Of a stretch of DNA of 64,000 nucleotides, positions 46,943 to 56,203 are shown piece by piece (position 1 is the stretch's first letter; every line of letters begins with the position of its first letter). A program made the position numbers and the translations under genes. Source of the stretch: Saprospiraceae bacterium (lineage in GTDB: Bacteria > Bacteroidota > Bacteroidia > Chitinophagales > Saprospiraceae); contig JADJVN010000006.1 in the NCBI GenBank assembly GCA_016710585.1, positions 186,001 through 250,000 of the forward strand. The letters run 5' to 3'. The notes under the pieces were generated by a model. The model saw only the letters and a list, made by a program, of their open reading frames with translations, did not search any database and was not told the DNA's origin.

Positions 46943-46950
46943 CAAAGCTA
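46943..46950 (-). promoter_or_regulatory. -7 element (TAGCTTTG) for the CHAT gene
   Basis: Exact match 23 nt upstream of the ATG at 46919 and downstream of a terminator-like hairpin. The CHAT gene therefore seems to be transcribed separately from its neighbour. Confidence 0.55.
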
Positions 46951-47011
46951 ATAAATTTCTGCAAAGAATCAATAAAAAGTGCTTATAATCTTGTAACAAA
47001 ATTATTCCATG

Positions 47012-47045
47012 TAAAAAAAGGAGACAAAATGAATTGCCTCCCTTT
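47012..47045 (-). terminator. Terminator after the pseudo-subtilase gene
   Basis: On the minus strand AAAGG(G)AG and CTCCTTT pair around a 14-nt loop with one bulged G, followed by a run of seven T. It begins 33 nt after the stop at 47079. A second inverted repeat (GAATAT..CC / GG..ATATTC, ~47051-47074) lies between. Confidence 0.6.
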
Positions 47046-47078
47046 GCAAAAAGAATATATCCTCCTTAGGATATTCTA

Positions 47079-48479
47079 TCATTGTACCGGAATAATCTTA
47101 TACTTCCCTGAGTTGTGAAGCGGACAAGTAGATAAATTCAAACCGCTCACATAATTTTGATAAAAGTAATTAGGGCCTGCTGATATATAATTATTGATAT
47201 AATACTGTGTCGCTTTGGCTGTGGCATACTCTGATCCTTTAAATTGATTGACGTTTGCTGTACCTGGACATTGCAGTTGATTATAATCGCCTTTTATTGC
47301 GATGCTATTATTTGAGGTGGATGTCCTACAGTTAGAAATTCCTAATGGATTGATATTATCAGATTGCATTGCAAAAACCTCATAAAGTCTGGTAAGGGTA
47401 TTATCATTACCACTTAATCCTGAAGGGACATGATTCTGATTCACATTATCCAATAATTTAGAATCCGAGCCTCCACTCGAAAAAACAATGCGTGAAGTAT
47501 CTCCTGATAAATACGATGTCAAAACATCTGACAACAATGTATTTTGAATATCTAAATTATAGTATCCTGGAGATATACATAGAACTTTAGCTCCTTGAAT
47601 TTCTGCATATTTTATCCCACAAGCCAATCTAAATTCTGAACTAAAATTATTCTCATCATAAACTTTTACAGGTAAAATTTTTAGATTGCTTTTATTGGAC
47701 AAATCAGTGACAAAAACTTGATTCATAGCACTACCCTCTCCCAATATATCATAACTTGAATTATTATGATTCACTGAATTATTCACATTATAGATATCAA
47801 TCGAAAAATTATATCCATAAATATCATCAACTGCCCCGTTCAAATCTTCATCAGTATTGTTTGCGCCATTTCCTGACTCATTAGAATTCTTCAAAATATA
47901 CTTCAAAACACTTGTATTAGTTGGATCAAAACCTGAACTCAGCATTGCGACTATTGTTGGATTGGGTTCAGTAGTATTGTTATTTGAACTGATTAAAGTA
48001 CTAAATGCCGAAGCTACATTAGCAATATCAGGATTGCAATCACCACCAGAATTTCCAGAAATGATACTTTCTCTAAAAACCTTGCGAGGCCTAGGTCTAA
48101 TTGGAATAGCAATTGCATCAACATCAAAAAGGGAAGTATCTCGATATAAAATCATCAATGAATCGCAAGGACATATATAGATGTATTTTCCTAGATCAGA
48201 TTCTAATGAATCTTCTAAAGCAGCTAGATATGCTTTTACTGAATCTTTTGAATATTCATTATAAACTTCTATAACAGCATTGCTAAACAAGATCGCGCCA
48301 TCTGCAATCATTAATTTTTTTGCACTTAACTGCGGTTGGATTTGTTCCATCTGTGCCTTGGACAAGCCATGCTGTATCAATAAGCTGGAGGAATCAGAAG
48401 TCTTATTACTAGTGCAGTTTGAGAAAATTAATACAACAATACAAACACTGTAAAAAAAATAAAAATTAAAGGCTTTCAT
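47079..48479 (-). CDS. Subtilase-fold lipoprotein with all catalytic residues lost
   Basis: 466 aa with lipoprotein signal MKAFNFYFFYSVCIVVLIFSNC. The S8 subtilase layout is recognisable: 'TIVAMLSSGFDPTN' where active enzymes have a DTGID-type Asp, 'NTDEDLNGAVDDIYGYNF' (the common N-x-D-D-x-G...DD-x-x-G-x-N block), and 'DILGEGSAMNQVF' at the HGT-His position. Then come 'KILPVKVYDENNFSSEFRLACGIKYAEIQGAKVLCIS' and 'GSEYATAKATQYY' at the GTSMA-Ser position. Asp, His and Ser are replaced by Ser, Glu and Glu. So it has the fold but not protease activity: a pseudoenzyme or binding protein. It neighbours the CHAT gene on the same strand. Confidence 0.7.
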   Translation of the reverse strand: MKAFNFYFFYSVCIVVLIFSNCTSNKTSDSSSLLIQHGLSKAQMEQIQPQLSAKKLMIADGAILFSNAVIEVYNEYSKDSVKAYLAALEDSLESDLGKYIYICPCDSLMILYRDTSLFDVDAIAIPIRPRPRKVFRESIISGNSGGDCNPDIANVASAFSTLISSNNNTTEPNPTIVAMLSSGFDPTNTSVLKYILKNSNESGNGANNTDEDLNGAVDDIYGYNFSIDIYNVNNSVNHNNSSYDILGEGSAMNQVFVTDLSNKSNLKILPVKVYDENNFSSEFRLACGIKYAEIQGAKVLCISPGYYNLDIQNTLLSDVLTSYLSGDTSRIVFSSGGSDSKLLDNVNQNHVPSGLSGNDNTLTRLYEVFAMQSDNINPLGISNCRTSTSNNSIAIKGDYNQLQCPGTANVNQFKGSEYATAKATQYYINNYISAGPNYFYQNYVSGLNLSTCPLHNSGKYKIIPVQ

Positions 48480-48610
48480 GTCGGGCAAAATTCGTTTATT
48501 ACTATAGTGTATGAAAAACGAAAATCGTTACCCAAATTCAAGAAATTAATTAATTTTCATATTGAAATTAATTATATATAAAAAAAATATTATATTTAAA
48601 ACTAAACTTG

Positions 48611-48618
48611 TACCTTTG
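48611..48618 (+). promoter_or_regulatory. -7 element (TACCTTTG) for metG
   Basis: Exact match 19 nt upstream of the ATG at 48638. A TTG overlapping the element (48608) cannot be the start. Confidence 0.55.
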
Positions 48619-48637
48619 GTCACTTTTTAAAGAGCCA

Positions 48638-50791
48638 ATGAATTATTACAAAAGACATATTATCACAGCTGCACTACCATACGCCAACGGTCCACTTCAC
48701 ATAGGGCATTTAGCAGGAGCATATTTGAATGGAGATATATATGCACGATTCATGAGACTGATGGGAAAGGACATTATCTTTATTTGTGGTTCTGATGAGC
48801 ATGGAGCTGCAATCACGATGAGAGCCATGAAAGAAAACAAAACACCTCAAGAAATAATTGATATTTATCACAATCAATTCCAGGATACATTCAAAAAAAT
48901 CGGGATATCATTTGATTACTATCATCGCACTTCATCTACATTGCATCATGAAACCTCTCAAGATTTTTTCAGGACACTTTTAAAAAATGGGGCTTTCTCT
49001 ATCCAAGAGACTGAGCAATATTTTGATGAAAGTAAAAATCAATTTCTTGCAGATAGATATATTCAGGGTACTTGCCCTAAATGCGAAAATCCGGCAGCCT
49101 ATGGAGATCAATGTGAGAAATGTGGCAGTTCACTAAGTCCTACAGAATTGATCAATCCAAAATCTATGTTAAGTGGCAATGTCCCAATACTCAAATCGAC
49201 AAAACATTGGTTTCTGGAATTAGACAAACAGGTCGAGTGGTTGACTCCTTGGATTAATGATGGTATCCTAGACGGCAAAGAACATCACGATGCTGAAAAC
49301 TGGAAAAATCATGTCATTGGTCAATGTAATTCGTGGCTAGAATCTGGACTGATGCCAAGAGCCATGACTAGAGATTTGGATTGGGGAGTTGATGTTCCCA
49401 CTGAACTTGAAGGCTCAAAAGGTAAAAAACTCTATGTATGGATGGATGCTCCCATAGGATATATTTCTTCAACAAAACAATGGGCTATTGAAAATAATAA
49501 AGATTGGCAATCATATTGGTGTGACCCAGAAAGTGAATTAATTCATTTTATTGGAAAGGACAATATCGTATTTCATTGTTTGATTTTCCCATCTATTCTA
49601 AAGGCTCATGGTGGATATAACCTACCAGTAAATGTTCCTGCAAACCAATTCATGAATCTTGAAGGTCAAAAAATATCAACTTCAAGAAATTGGGCTGTGT
49701 GGGTGCATGAATTTTTGGAAGACATGCCTGGCATGGAAGATTCAATGAGATATTATCTCACTAAATCAATGCCTGAACAAAAAGATAGTGAATTTACTTG
49801 GAAAGGATTTCAAGAAGCACACAATACGGAATTGGTCAATAACCTATCTAATTTTGTAAATAGGGTTTTAGTCCTCACACAAAAATTTTATGATGGTACC
49901 GTCCCTGATTTTGATCTTGATGAATCCTTTGAAGGAATAGGTGATGATGAAATGGGAGGATTTCATGATGGTGAAATTTTGTTTCTATTCGACAAGATTC
50001 AAGTCATGAATGATCATCTACGCAAATTTGATTTTCGCGCAGCATTGAAAATAGTGATGGATATTTCTTCTTTTGGAAATTTATTATTACAGAAAAATGA
50101 ACCGTGGAAACAAATCAAAAAGAACCCAAAGCAAGTTGCAGTTGTAATGAATCTTGCATTGCAGATAGTCAATATCCTTGGAATAATTACTAGACCATTT
50201 CTTCCATTTACATCAGATAAGATCAGAACTTTATTAAGTCTAGATCCTATTGAAGAAAAAGATGAATTGTTGAACTTATTGGATCTGATGGCTGAAGGTG
50301 TCGAATTACTGCCTGTGGATCAAAAAATTTCAGGAACAGATTATTTATTTACTAGAATTGAAGATCCAGTTATTCAAATACAAATAGATAAATTACACAA
50401 CACTACAATGAATAAAGAAGAATTGAATGTAAGCCAATCTTCGATAAACTATGAACCACAGAAAGCTGAAATATCTATAGATGAATTTATGAAAATGGAT
50501 ATTCGCACTGCAAAAATTATTGAAGCAGAAAGAATTCCAAAAGCTGATAAATTATTGAAATTGAAATTAGATCTAGGCTATGAAATCAGAACAGTAGCCA
50601 GTGGCATTGCTGAGCATTTCAAACCTGAAGAAATTATTGGAAAAGAAGTATTAATTCTTGCAAATCTAGCACCGAGGGTAATCAGAGGAATAGAATCTAA
50701 AGGAATGATTCTAATGGCATCACATCCAGATGGCAAACTTTCGTTTGTCAATCCACAAGCTGCTTGGCCTTCGGGAATGATTGTAAAATAA
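48638..50791 (+). CDS. metG: Methionine-tRNA ligase with C-terminal tRNA-binding domain
   Basis: 717 aa, class I synthetase charging tRNA-Met. HIGH is at residues 21-24. A zinc knuckle 'CPKCENPAAYGDQCEKCG' lies near residues 145-165, and the KMSKS equivalent is KISTS (345-349) in 'GQKISTSRNWAVW'. The anticodon-binding helices are followed by an EMAP/Trbp111-type OB domain (~615-717; 'MKMDIRTAKIIEAERIPKADKLL', 'APRVIRGIESKGMIL'). The layout is that of the full-length bacterial dimeric enzyme. It is convergent with DUF4256 (16-nt gap). Confidence 0.97.
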   Translation: MNYYKRHIITAALPYANGPLHIGHLAGAYLNGDIYARFMRLMGKDIIFICGSDEHGAAITMRAMKENKTPQEIIDIYHNQFQDTFKKIGISFDYYHRTSSTLHHETSQDFFRTLLKNGAFSIQETEQYFDESKNQFLADRYIQGTCPKCENPAAYGDQCEKCGSSLSPTELINPKSMLSGNVPILKSTKHWFLELDKQVEWLTPWINDGILDGKEHHDAENWKNHVIGQCNSWLESGLMPRAMTRDLDWGVDVPTELEGSKGKKLYVWMDAPIGYISSTKQWAIENNKDWQSYWCDPESELIHFIGKDNIVFHCLIFPSILKAHGGYNLPVNVPANQFMNLEGQKISTSRNWAVWVHEFLEDMPGMEDSMRYYLTKSMPEQKDSEFTWKGFQEAHNTELVNNLSNFVNRVLVLTQKFYDGTVPDFDLDESFEGIGDDEMGGFHDGEILFLFDKIQVMNDHLRKFDFRAALKIVMDISSFGNLLLQKNEPWKQIKKNPKQVAVVMNLALQIVNILGIITRPFLPFTSDKIRTLLSLDPIEEKDELLNLLDLMAEGVELLPVDQKISGTDYLFTRIEDPVIQIQIDKLHNTTMNKEELNVSQSSINYEPQKAEISIDEFMKMDIRTAKIIEAERIPKADKLLKLKLDLGYEIRTVASGIAEHFKPEEIIGKEVLILANLAPRVIRGIESKGMILMASHPDGKLSFVNPQAAWPSGMIVK

Positions 50792-50807
50792 TTGAATGCG
50801 TTTAATT

Positions 50808-51377
50808 TCAAACCCTTAATGAACCTCTAAATCCTCGTGCTGCATAATAGGATTCTGCGCCATTGTGATATACAAAAACAGTATCATATCTCCGATCACA
50901 AAACAAAGCGCCTCCTAGTTTTCTGATTGAATCAGGAGTATAGATCCAACTAGATGTCTTCAAATCAAAATTGCCCAACTTTTGCAATTCTCTATATTGA
51001 TTCTCAGACAAAATCTCAATGCCAATTTCCGCTGCCATATCCAAAGCACTATTTGCTGGTTTAAATTCTTTACGCGAGTTCAAAGCATCTCTATCATAAC
51101 ATATACTACGCCTACCTTTTGGACTTTCTGCCGAACAATCAAAAAAAATATACTCTCCAGTCTTCTTATCGAAATCTACAACATCAGGCTCACCGCCTGT
51201 TTGTTCCATTTCATTAAGCGTGAACAATGCGTCATTATTAGCATCTAAGCGCTCTTGCAGCTTCGTCCAGTCCAATGATTTATGGCGATTCATATTCTTT
51301 TCAAAACGCAATTTTAAAGTTGATAGAAGGGATTCCTTCTGTTCTTTATTTAAACTTTTAGTCCCTTTTTTTGCCAT
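50808..51377 (-). CDS. DUF4256 family protein
   Basis: 189 aa, soluble. Family blocks 'GGEPDVVDFDKKTGEYIFFDCSAESPKGRRSICYD', 'MGI/EIGIEILSENQYRELQ' and 'WIYTPDSIRKLGGALFCDRR...VFVYHNGAESYYAARGFRG' match DUF4256, a conserved bacterial family without known function. The length is normal. The start ATG at 51375-51377 has a Lys-rich N-terminus (MAKKGTKSLNKEQKE). No promoter element or operon partner was identified. Confidence 0.85.
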   Translation of the reverse strand: MAKKGTKSLNKEQKESLLSTLKLRFEKNMNRHKSLDWTKLQERLDANNDALFTLNEMEQTGGEPDVVDFDKKTGEYIFFDCSAESPKGRRSICYDRDALNSRKEFKPANSALDMAAEIGIEILSENQYRELQKLGNFDLKTSSWIYTPDSIRKLGGALFCDRRYDTVFVYHNGAESYYAARGFRGSLRV

Positions 51378-51526
51378 GATTATTGCCTTTTTAAAATATA
51401 AATTAGAAAAAATACTGATGCAATATTATAAAAAAAATAATAACTGAATATTATCAATAAAACAATTCTTTAAAAAACTTAAAAACTTAAGCTTATAAAT
51501 CCCAGCTCAAACATCAAAATCATGCA

Positions 51527-53938
51527 TTAAAAATGTCCCATAATCGAAAACACTAAATTTCTACCAGCTGCAACCAATCCTGAGCTGTATGGACGGTAAC
51601 GAATATCTGTGATATTTTCGATTCCAGCACTGCAAGACAGTTTTGGAAGAAACTGATACATCGCTTTAAAATTCATACTATACCAAGCGGGACTATATGG
51701 ATTCCCATTACGATCCTTTGCATAGATAAAAACTTTTTGCTTTTCTTCCTCATTAAGCATTGCATTACTAACTGCTGCACTATAATGAGAATAAAACTGC
51801 AAATCCAAATTATCTTTTGAAAATGACAATCGTGACATCCCAAAAGCTGGAGCTGCATGTCTCGCAGGGCTAGTCGTTCCATCATTTAATTCTTCTTTGC
51901 CCAGATGATAATTAATACGAGACATAAACTTAAATCCACCAGTTAAATTAAATTCAACACCGAAATTAAATCCATAGACTGTAGCAAATGCAGCATTCTG
52001 TATCGCATAAACTTTACTCAAAACGCCATCGTATAAGACACTGTCCTTACCCTCAATCTTAAAAGGACGTCTCACCATAGAATTGTCAAGATAGGTATAA
52101 AAAGCAGACATATCAAACTTGACTAATTCCCCTATTTGCTTTGACAGGATCAGCTCTCCATTATAGGCATATTCTGATTTTAAATTAGAATTAGGCACCA
52201 CAATTTCTCCTGCCGCAAAATCAAAAATCTTACCGATATCATCGACATTTGGAGCCCTAAATCCAGTACTGCCATTCAGACTGATTTTCCATCCATCTGA
52301 TGATTTATATAACAATCCGATACTAGAATTGAATGCTGAGTTTTTAATATTTGCTTTTGTAAAATCAAAATTAAAAAAGTTGAGTTGATTTGAAAAATCT
52401 GACTCAATTTTAAAAATACTATACCTCAATCCAGCTTGTAATAAAACATGTTTGGAAAGATGATATTGATAATTGATATATGCAGCATAACTATTCCAAA
52501 TAGATAAAGGATATCTTGCTGGTACTTGAGAACCATTCAAAGATAATATGTCCACAGCACTGCCCTTAGAGTTCACATCATTCAACACAAATTCAAGTCC
52601 GTAATAAATTTTCTGTTTTGATAGATTTTTTACAAAATCAACATTAACTGAATAGGCATGAACTTTCTCAACATTGGTTCTTAAACGAGTAGCATACAAT
52701 CGCCGATCGATTCTACTTTCCTCAAAATATTGATGGGCTAATTGAACCGCCATATTATCAAAGATTTTATTGTTGTTTTTTAAATCAAAAGAGAAATGAT
52801 TCATCATCCATTTTTGAGGACCATAATTCCATACTGCATACACAGGTAATCCACTTTTTTGCTTCTCAAGAAGTCTATCATATCTTGCAAAATCTGAACT
52901 CTCCGAATAATGAAAATCATATTTGAGACTTACATTCTGACTAGGGCTAAACTTAAATTTTTGCATTAGATTCATCTGCGAATATCCACTTGGTCTTTGA
53001 ATTCGTGGATCAGAGTTATGAATTATTCTATCGAGACTATCGATGCGCTGAACATAGTGATTACTTAGATATTCATTTGGCCCTTTCGATCCCATTCGCA
53101 AATCCCCAAAACGTGAATGTGTAAAACTACTTACAGTTGCCCATCTTTTCCACCCCATTGACAGATCAAAATGATTGGTCAACTCTTGATTTGCAGAAGA
53201 CGTTCTTGCATTAATTTTGCCCTCAATAGTCATTTTTTCATTACTATAAAAATTCGTTGACAATGAGCTAAAGCTCATTACTGCACCTATAGCATCACTG
53301 CCATAAATAATAGAACCAGGGCCAAAAAACACCTCAGTATTTTCTAATGAGAATGGATCTATTGAAATAACATTTTGAATATTTCCAGAGCGAAATATAG
53401 CAGTATTCATCCTAACACCATCAATTGTGTAAAGCAATCTATTTGCTGAGAATCCTCTTATCATGGGACTACCACCGCCTTGTTGACTTTTTTGAATAAA
53501 CACTTCACCAGAATTCCCTAACAGATCTGCTGCTGTTTGAGGATTTTGAAGTAATACATCCTTAGTGCTTATTTTTGATATTTTAGATGGCACACTGCTG
53601 GATGCTTGACTCCATCTTGTTGCAGAAACCACGATCTCATCTATTGACATGACAGAGGGTTGCAATGATATTTCAAAATTATTTTTTTCAATATCCTCAT
53701 AATCCATTTTAACCGTCTTAAATCCCAAACTACTTATCTCAATATCACGGACAGCTTTTAGTCTTGAAATATCGATGTTACCCTTTTCGTCCGAATGAAG
53801 TTCCAAATGAAGCTCAGCATTTCTAATTTTCACGAACTCAATTGGCTTAGAAGTCGAATGATTCAATACGACCAAAGTCTGAGCGGTAGAAATACGAATG
53901 ATCCCTAAAAGGGAAAATACCAATATAATTTTATGCAT
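51527..53938 (-). CDS. TonB-dependent outer-membrane receptor (haemoglobin/transferrin-type)
   Basis: 803 aa. Signal peptide MHKIILVFSLLGIIRISTAQ, a short CarboxypepD_reg-like N-terminal domain (~22-95), and a plug domain with 'DEIVVSATRW', 'GEVFIQKSQQGGGSPMIRGFSANRLLYTIDGVRMN' and 'VFFGPGSIIYGSDAIGAVM'. The 22-strand barrel ends '...GRNLVFSIMGHF'. The 'GGGSP.IRG' and 'IDGVRMN' motifs are typical of the haemoglobin/transferrin/lactoferrin receptor group, so iron or haem is a likely ligand, but no haem operon surrounds it. The ATG at 53936-53938 gives the best signal peptide; an ATG at 53953 exists. Confidence 0.88.
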   Translation of the reverse strand: MHKIILVFSLLGIIRISTAQTLVVLNHSTSKPIEFVKIRNAELHLELHSDEKGNIDISRLKAVRDIEISSLGFKTVKMDYEDIEKNNFEISLQPSVMSIDEIVVSATRWSQASSSVPSKISKISTKDVLLQNPQTAADLLGNSGEVFIQKSQQGGGSPMIRGFSANRLLYTIDGVRMNTAIFRSGNIQNVISIDPFSLENTEVFFGPGSIIYGSDAIGAVMSFSSLSTNFYSNEKMTIEGKINARTSSANQELTNHFDLSMGWKRWATVSSFTHSRFGDLRMGSKGPNEYLSNHYVQRIDSLDRIIHNSDPRIQRPSGYSQMNLMQKFKFSPSQNVSLKYDFHYSESSDFARYDRLLEKQKSGLPVYAVWNYGPQKWMMNHFSFDLKNNNKIFDNMAVQLAHQYFEESRIDRRLYATRLRTNVEKVHAYSVNVDFVKNLSKQKIYYGLEFVLNDVNSKGSAVDILSLNGSQVPARYPLSIWNSYAAYINYQYHLSKHVLLQAGLRYSIFKIESDFSNQLNFFNFDFTKANIKNSAFNSSIGLLYKSSDGWKISLNGSTGFRAPNVDDIGKIFDFAAGEIVVPNSNLKSEYAYNGELILSKQIGELVKFDMSAFYTYLDNSMVRRPFKIEGKDSVLYDGVLSKVYAIQNAAFATVYGFNFGVEFNLTGGFKFMSRINYHLGKEELNDGTTSPARHAAPAFGMSRLSFSKDNLDLQFYSHYSAAVSNAMLNEEEKQKVFIYAKDRNGNPYSPAWYSMNFKAMYQFLPKLSCSAGIENITDIRYRPYSSGLVAAGRNLVFSIMGHF

Positions 53939-53996
53939 TATAAAATTCACCATTTAAATTAAACAGAAAGCTATCTCCGATGGAGAAAGCTCAATT

Positions 53997-54550
53997 TCAG
54001 AAAATAAAAAAATTAAATGGTATTAGGAGAGGAGGAGACTCTAATGGTGAATGAGCAGGTGATAATCGCTCATTATCCGCGAAGAAAAATTCATCATCAG
54101 CTATAAGAATTCGTTGCAACTCAATAATAGTTATTGTATCTATATAAAATACTTTAAAAAAATCAAACAATCGATTTTGAGTATCTTTTCTTTCATCATC
54201 TGTTTGCAGTGCATAATGCACCAAATGATCAAGATCTTTGTTCAGCTTAGTCTCTTCATCATCTTTCCAACACCAATAATTGATAATATCACCACAAGAT
54301 TCTCTAGACTCGACATCATACATCACGCCTTGATATTTGAATTCTTTAGCATGTTCCCATTCTAATTTATTTAAACGATCGATTGATGAAAAACTAAGCA
54401 AAACAAGTTCATCTCTATCCATCCCTGCAATCATTCTTCTTTTGATCTCTTTTTTAATTTTCTTTTTTGAATTTGAAATGCGAAATAAGTCAAAGCTATC
54501 GGTGCCGAGAAACAAAAGATAAGAAACAGGCTATATATTTTAAACCTCAA
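53997..54550 (-). CDS. Small membrane-anchored protein of a Bacteroidota family (frameshifted)
   Basis: The main frame (53997 to about 54450) encodes a soluble domain with 'MIAGMDRDELVLLSFS', 'LEWEHAKEFKYQGVMYDVE' and 'YYW/YWCWKDDEETKLNKDLDHLV', a pattern I associate with uncharacterised Bacteroidota proteins. Its natural N-terminus lies in another frame: TTG at 54548-54550, then RFKIYSLFLIFCFSAP.. (a membrane anchor) and QIQKRKLKK. Adding one base to the T run at 54450-54455 gives '..RKLKKEIKRRMIAG'. A TATATTTG element 23 nt before the TTG supports this start. Function unknown. Confidence 0.6.
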
Positions 54551-54572
54551 TTTGATTGTTTGCTTTTAATGT

Positions 54573-54580
54573 CAAATATA
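54573..54580 (-). promoter_or_regulatory. -7 element (TATATTTG) for the small membrane-anchored protein
   Basis: Exact match 23 nt upstream of the proposed TTG at 54550. Confidence 0.5.
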
Positions 54581-54615
54581 CTTACTAAAATATCATTGTT
54601 GGATTTCAAATAGAA

Positions 54616-55146
54616 TTATGCTAAATTTTGCTTGAACTCAAGGATTTTAGCATTAAACTCGGCTAATAGTGCCTCATTCGTAATACCTTGCTTTTCATCA
54701 AAATTGTCATAAAATTTTGGCAATGAAAAAGTTTGGATGATATTTGCTCCAAAGGCAGGAAAAATATTCTTAGCTAAATTCATCGTATTCCCGCCTCCAA
54801 ATCCACCTGGAGAAGTGGTCATCAAAAACATTTTTTTATCCTGAAAAACTTTGGGATTGATGCGCGAACACCAATCAAAAACATTCTTAAATGCTACAGA
54901 AAAATTGCGATTATTCTCAGATAATGAACAAATGATGACGTCACAGTCTGAAATATTTTCTAAGAAAAGTGAAGCCTCTTTTGGAAATCCATTTTTCTCA
55001 CGATCAACAGAAAAAATTGGCATTTCATAATCGTTTAGATCAATGAGATTAATCTGATCATTTGGAAAACTTCTCAAACTAAAGACAACTAATTTTTTAT
55101 TAATTGAAGTGGATGAATTACTTCCTGCAAATGCGAATATTTTCAT
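54616..55146 (-). CDS. NAD(P)H-dependent FMN reductase (flavodoxin-like fold)
   Basis: 176 aa. 'FAGSNSSTSINKKLV' is the FMN-phosphate loop and 'IICSLSENNRNFSVAFKNVFDW' the characteristic flavin-contact segment of the FMN_red family. 'MTTSPGGFGGGNTMN' is the third block. It is probably a small quinone/azo/flavin reductase using NAD(P)H. A TATATTTG element (55201-55208) lies 55 nt upstream. It precedes nothing in an obvious operon. The neighbouring pirin and Crp genes on the same strand could share a redox or stress theme, but that is inference. Confidence 0.85.
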   Translation of the reverse strand: MKIFAFAGSNSSTSINKKLVVFSLRSFPNDQINLIDLNDYEMPIFSVDREKNGFPKEASLFLENISDCDVIICSLSENNRNFSVAFKNVFDWCSRINPKVFQDKKMFLMTTSPGGFGGGNTMNLAKNIFPAFGANIIQTFSLPKFYDNFDEKQGITNEALLAEFNAKILEFKQNLA

Positions 55147-55200
55147 GATTATCTAATTTAATACTTATAAATCAATTGAAATACTATCGGAATAATAAAG

Positions 55201-55208
55201 CAAATATA
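55201..55208 (-). promoter_or_regulatory. -7 element (TATATTTG) for the FMN reductase
   Basis: Exact match between pirin and the reductase, 54 nt upstream of the ATG at 55146. Confidence 0.45.
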
Positions 55209-55256
55209 AAAAATAGAATTGCATTTGCAAGAAGTCTTTCACTGTTATAGTTATAA

Positions 55257-56135
55257 TTAGTCTTCAAGATAGCCGAATTTCCCAGTATTGAAGTCATTAA
55301 AGGCTTCCATAAGCTCTTGACGTGTATTCATCACGAAAGGTCCATGAGCAGCTATAGGTTCTCCAATCGGAGCAGCACTAAGCAATAATACAATGGCATC
55401 ATCAGTCGCTTTTACTGTAAAATCTTCACCATCATTTGACATAAGTATAAAATGATCGGTTGGGGCGACATCCTTATCATTCACTTGAATACTTCCTTCT
55501 ATGACCAACATTGCAGTATTGAAATTTGAAGGAAAAGAAAATGAAGCTTCTGCATTGGACTTCAACTTTAGATTCAACATATTCATCGGTGTAAATGTCG
55601 TAGCGGCTCCTTTAATTCCTTTATACTCCCCTGCGATTATTTCAATTTCTCCACCATTATTTTCTACATGATATCTTGGGATAGTATCATTCTTAATGGC
55701 TTGGTATTTTGGCGTGCTCATTTTGTCCTTAGCGGGTAGATTCACCCAAAGCTGCACCATCTGAAAATCACCTCCTTTTTTACTCCACTCTTTTTCATGA
55801 AACTCTTTGTGCAAGACACCACTTGCTGCAGTCATCCACTGAACATCACCTTCGCTGATGACACCGCCGCCGCCACTACTGTCATGATGCTCTACCTTTC
55901 CTTTATAGGCTATGGTCACCGTCTCAAATCCTCTATGAGGATGCACTCCTACACCTCTTGGCTTTTCACTTGGAGAAAAATAAAACTTTGAATTATAGTC
56001 CATCATGATGATTGGATCCATGCGCTCCATATCCAAACGAAATCCACTTGGGATAAAATTATGCACTCGAAACCCATCCCCTACATAATGTGGTTCTCTT
56101 GGGCTTGCTACCATTTCTACTGATCTTTTTGTCAT
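55257..56135 (-). CDS. Pirin family protein
   Basis: 292 aa bicupin. The N-terminal cupin has the metal-site motif 'GVHPHRGFETVTIAYKGKVEHHDSSGGGGVI' (two His of HPH, the His of EHHDS) and 'SGVLHKEFHEKE' with the glutamate ligand region. The C-terminal pirin domain ends '...GPFVMNTRQELMEAFNDFNTGKFG'. Pirins are iron-binding and some oxidise quercetin or regulate redox metabolism; the role here is not shown. A TAACTTTG element lies 20 nt upstream. The Crp/Fnr-type regulator just upstream on the same strand is a frequent companion. Confidence 0.92.
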   Translation of the reverse strand: MTKRSVEMVASPREPHYVGDGFRVHNFIPSGFRLDMERMDPIIMMDYNSKFYFSPSEKPRGVGVHPHRGFETVTIAYKGKVEHHDSSGGGGVISEGDVQWMTAASGVLHKEFHEKEWSKKGGDFQMVQLWVNLPAKDKMSTPKYQAIKNDTIPRYHVENNGGEIEIIAGEYKGIKGAATTFTPMNMLNLKLKSNAEASFSFPSNFNTAMLVIEGSIQVNDKDVAPTDHFILMSNDGEDFTVKATDDAIVLLLSAAPIGEPIAAHGPFVMNTRQELMEAFNDFNTGKFGYLED

Positions 56136-56154
56136 ATTTATTAATTTAATGATG

Positions 56155-56162
56155 CAAAGTTA
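56155..56162 (-). promoter_or_regulatory. -7 element (TAACTTTG) for pirin
   Basis: Exact match 19 nt upstream of the pirin ATG, in the gap after the Crp/Fnr gene. Confidence 0.5.
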
Positions 56163-56203
56163 TGACAGGCTCTGAAACTGTCCCTTGATCTATGTTAAGA
56201 ACT

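Noticed and set aside
44235..48479. Known CRISPR-associated CHAT (Craspase-type) or gasdermin defence system
   Set aside because: No cas7-11/gRAMP or gasdermin-like gene is present, and both proteins carry export signals.
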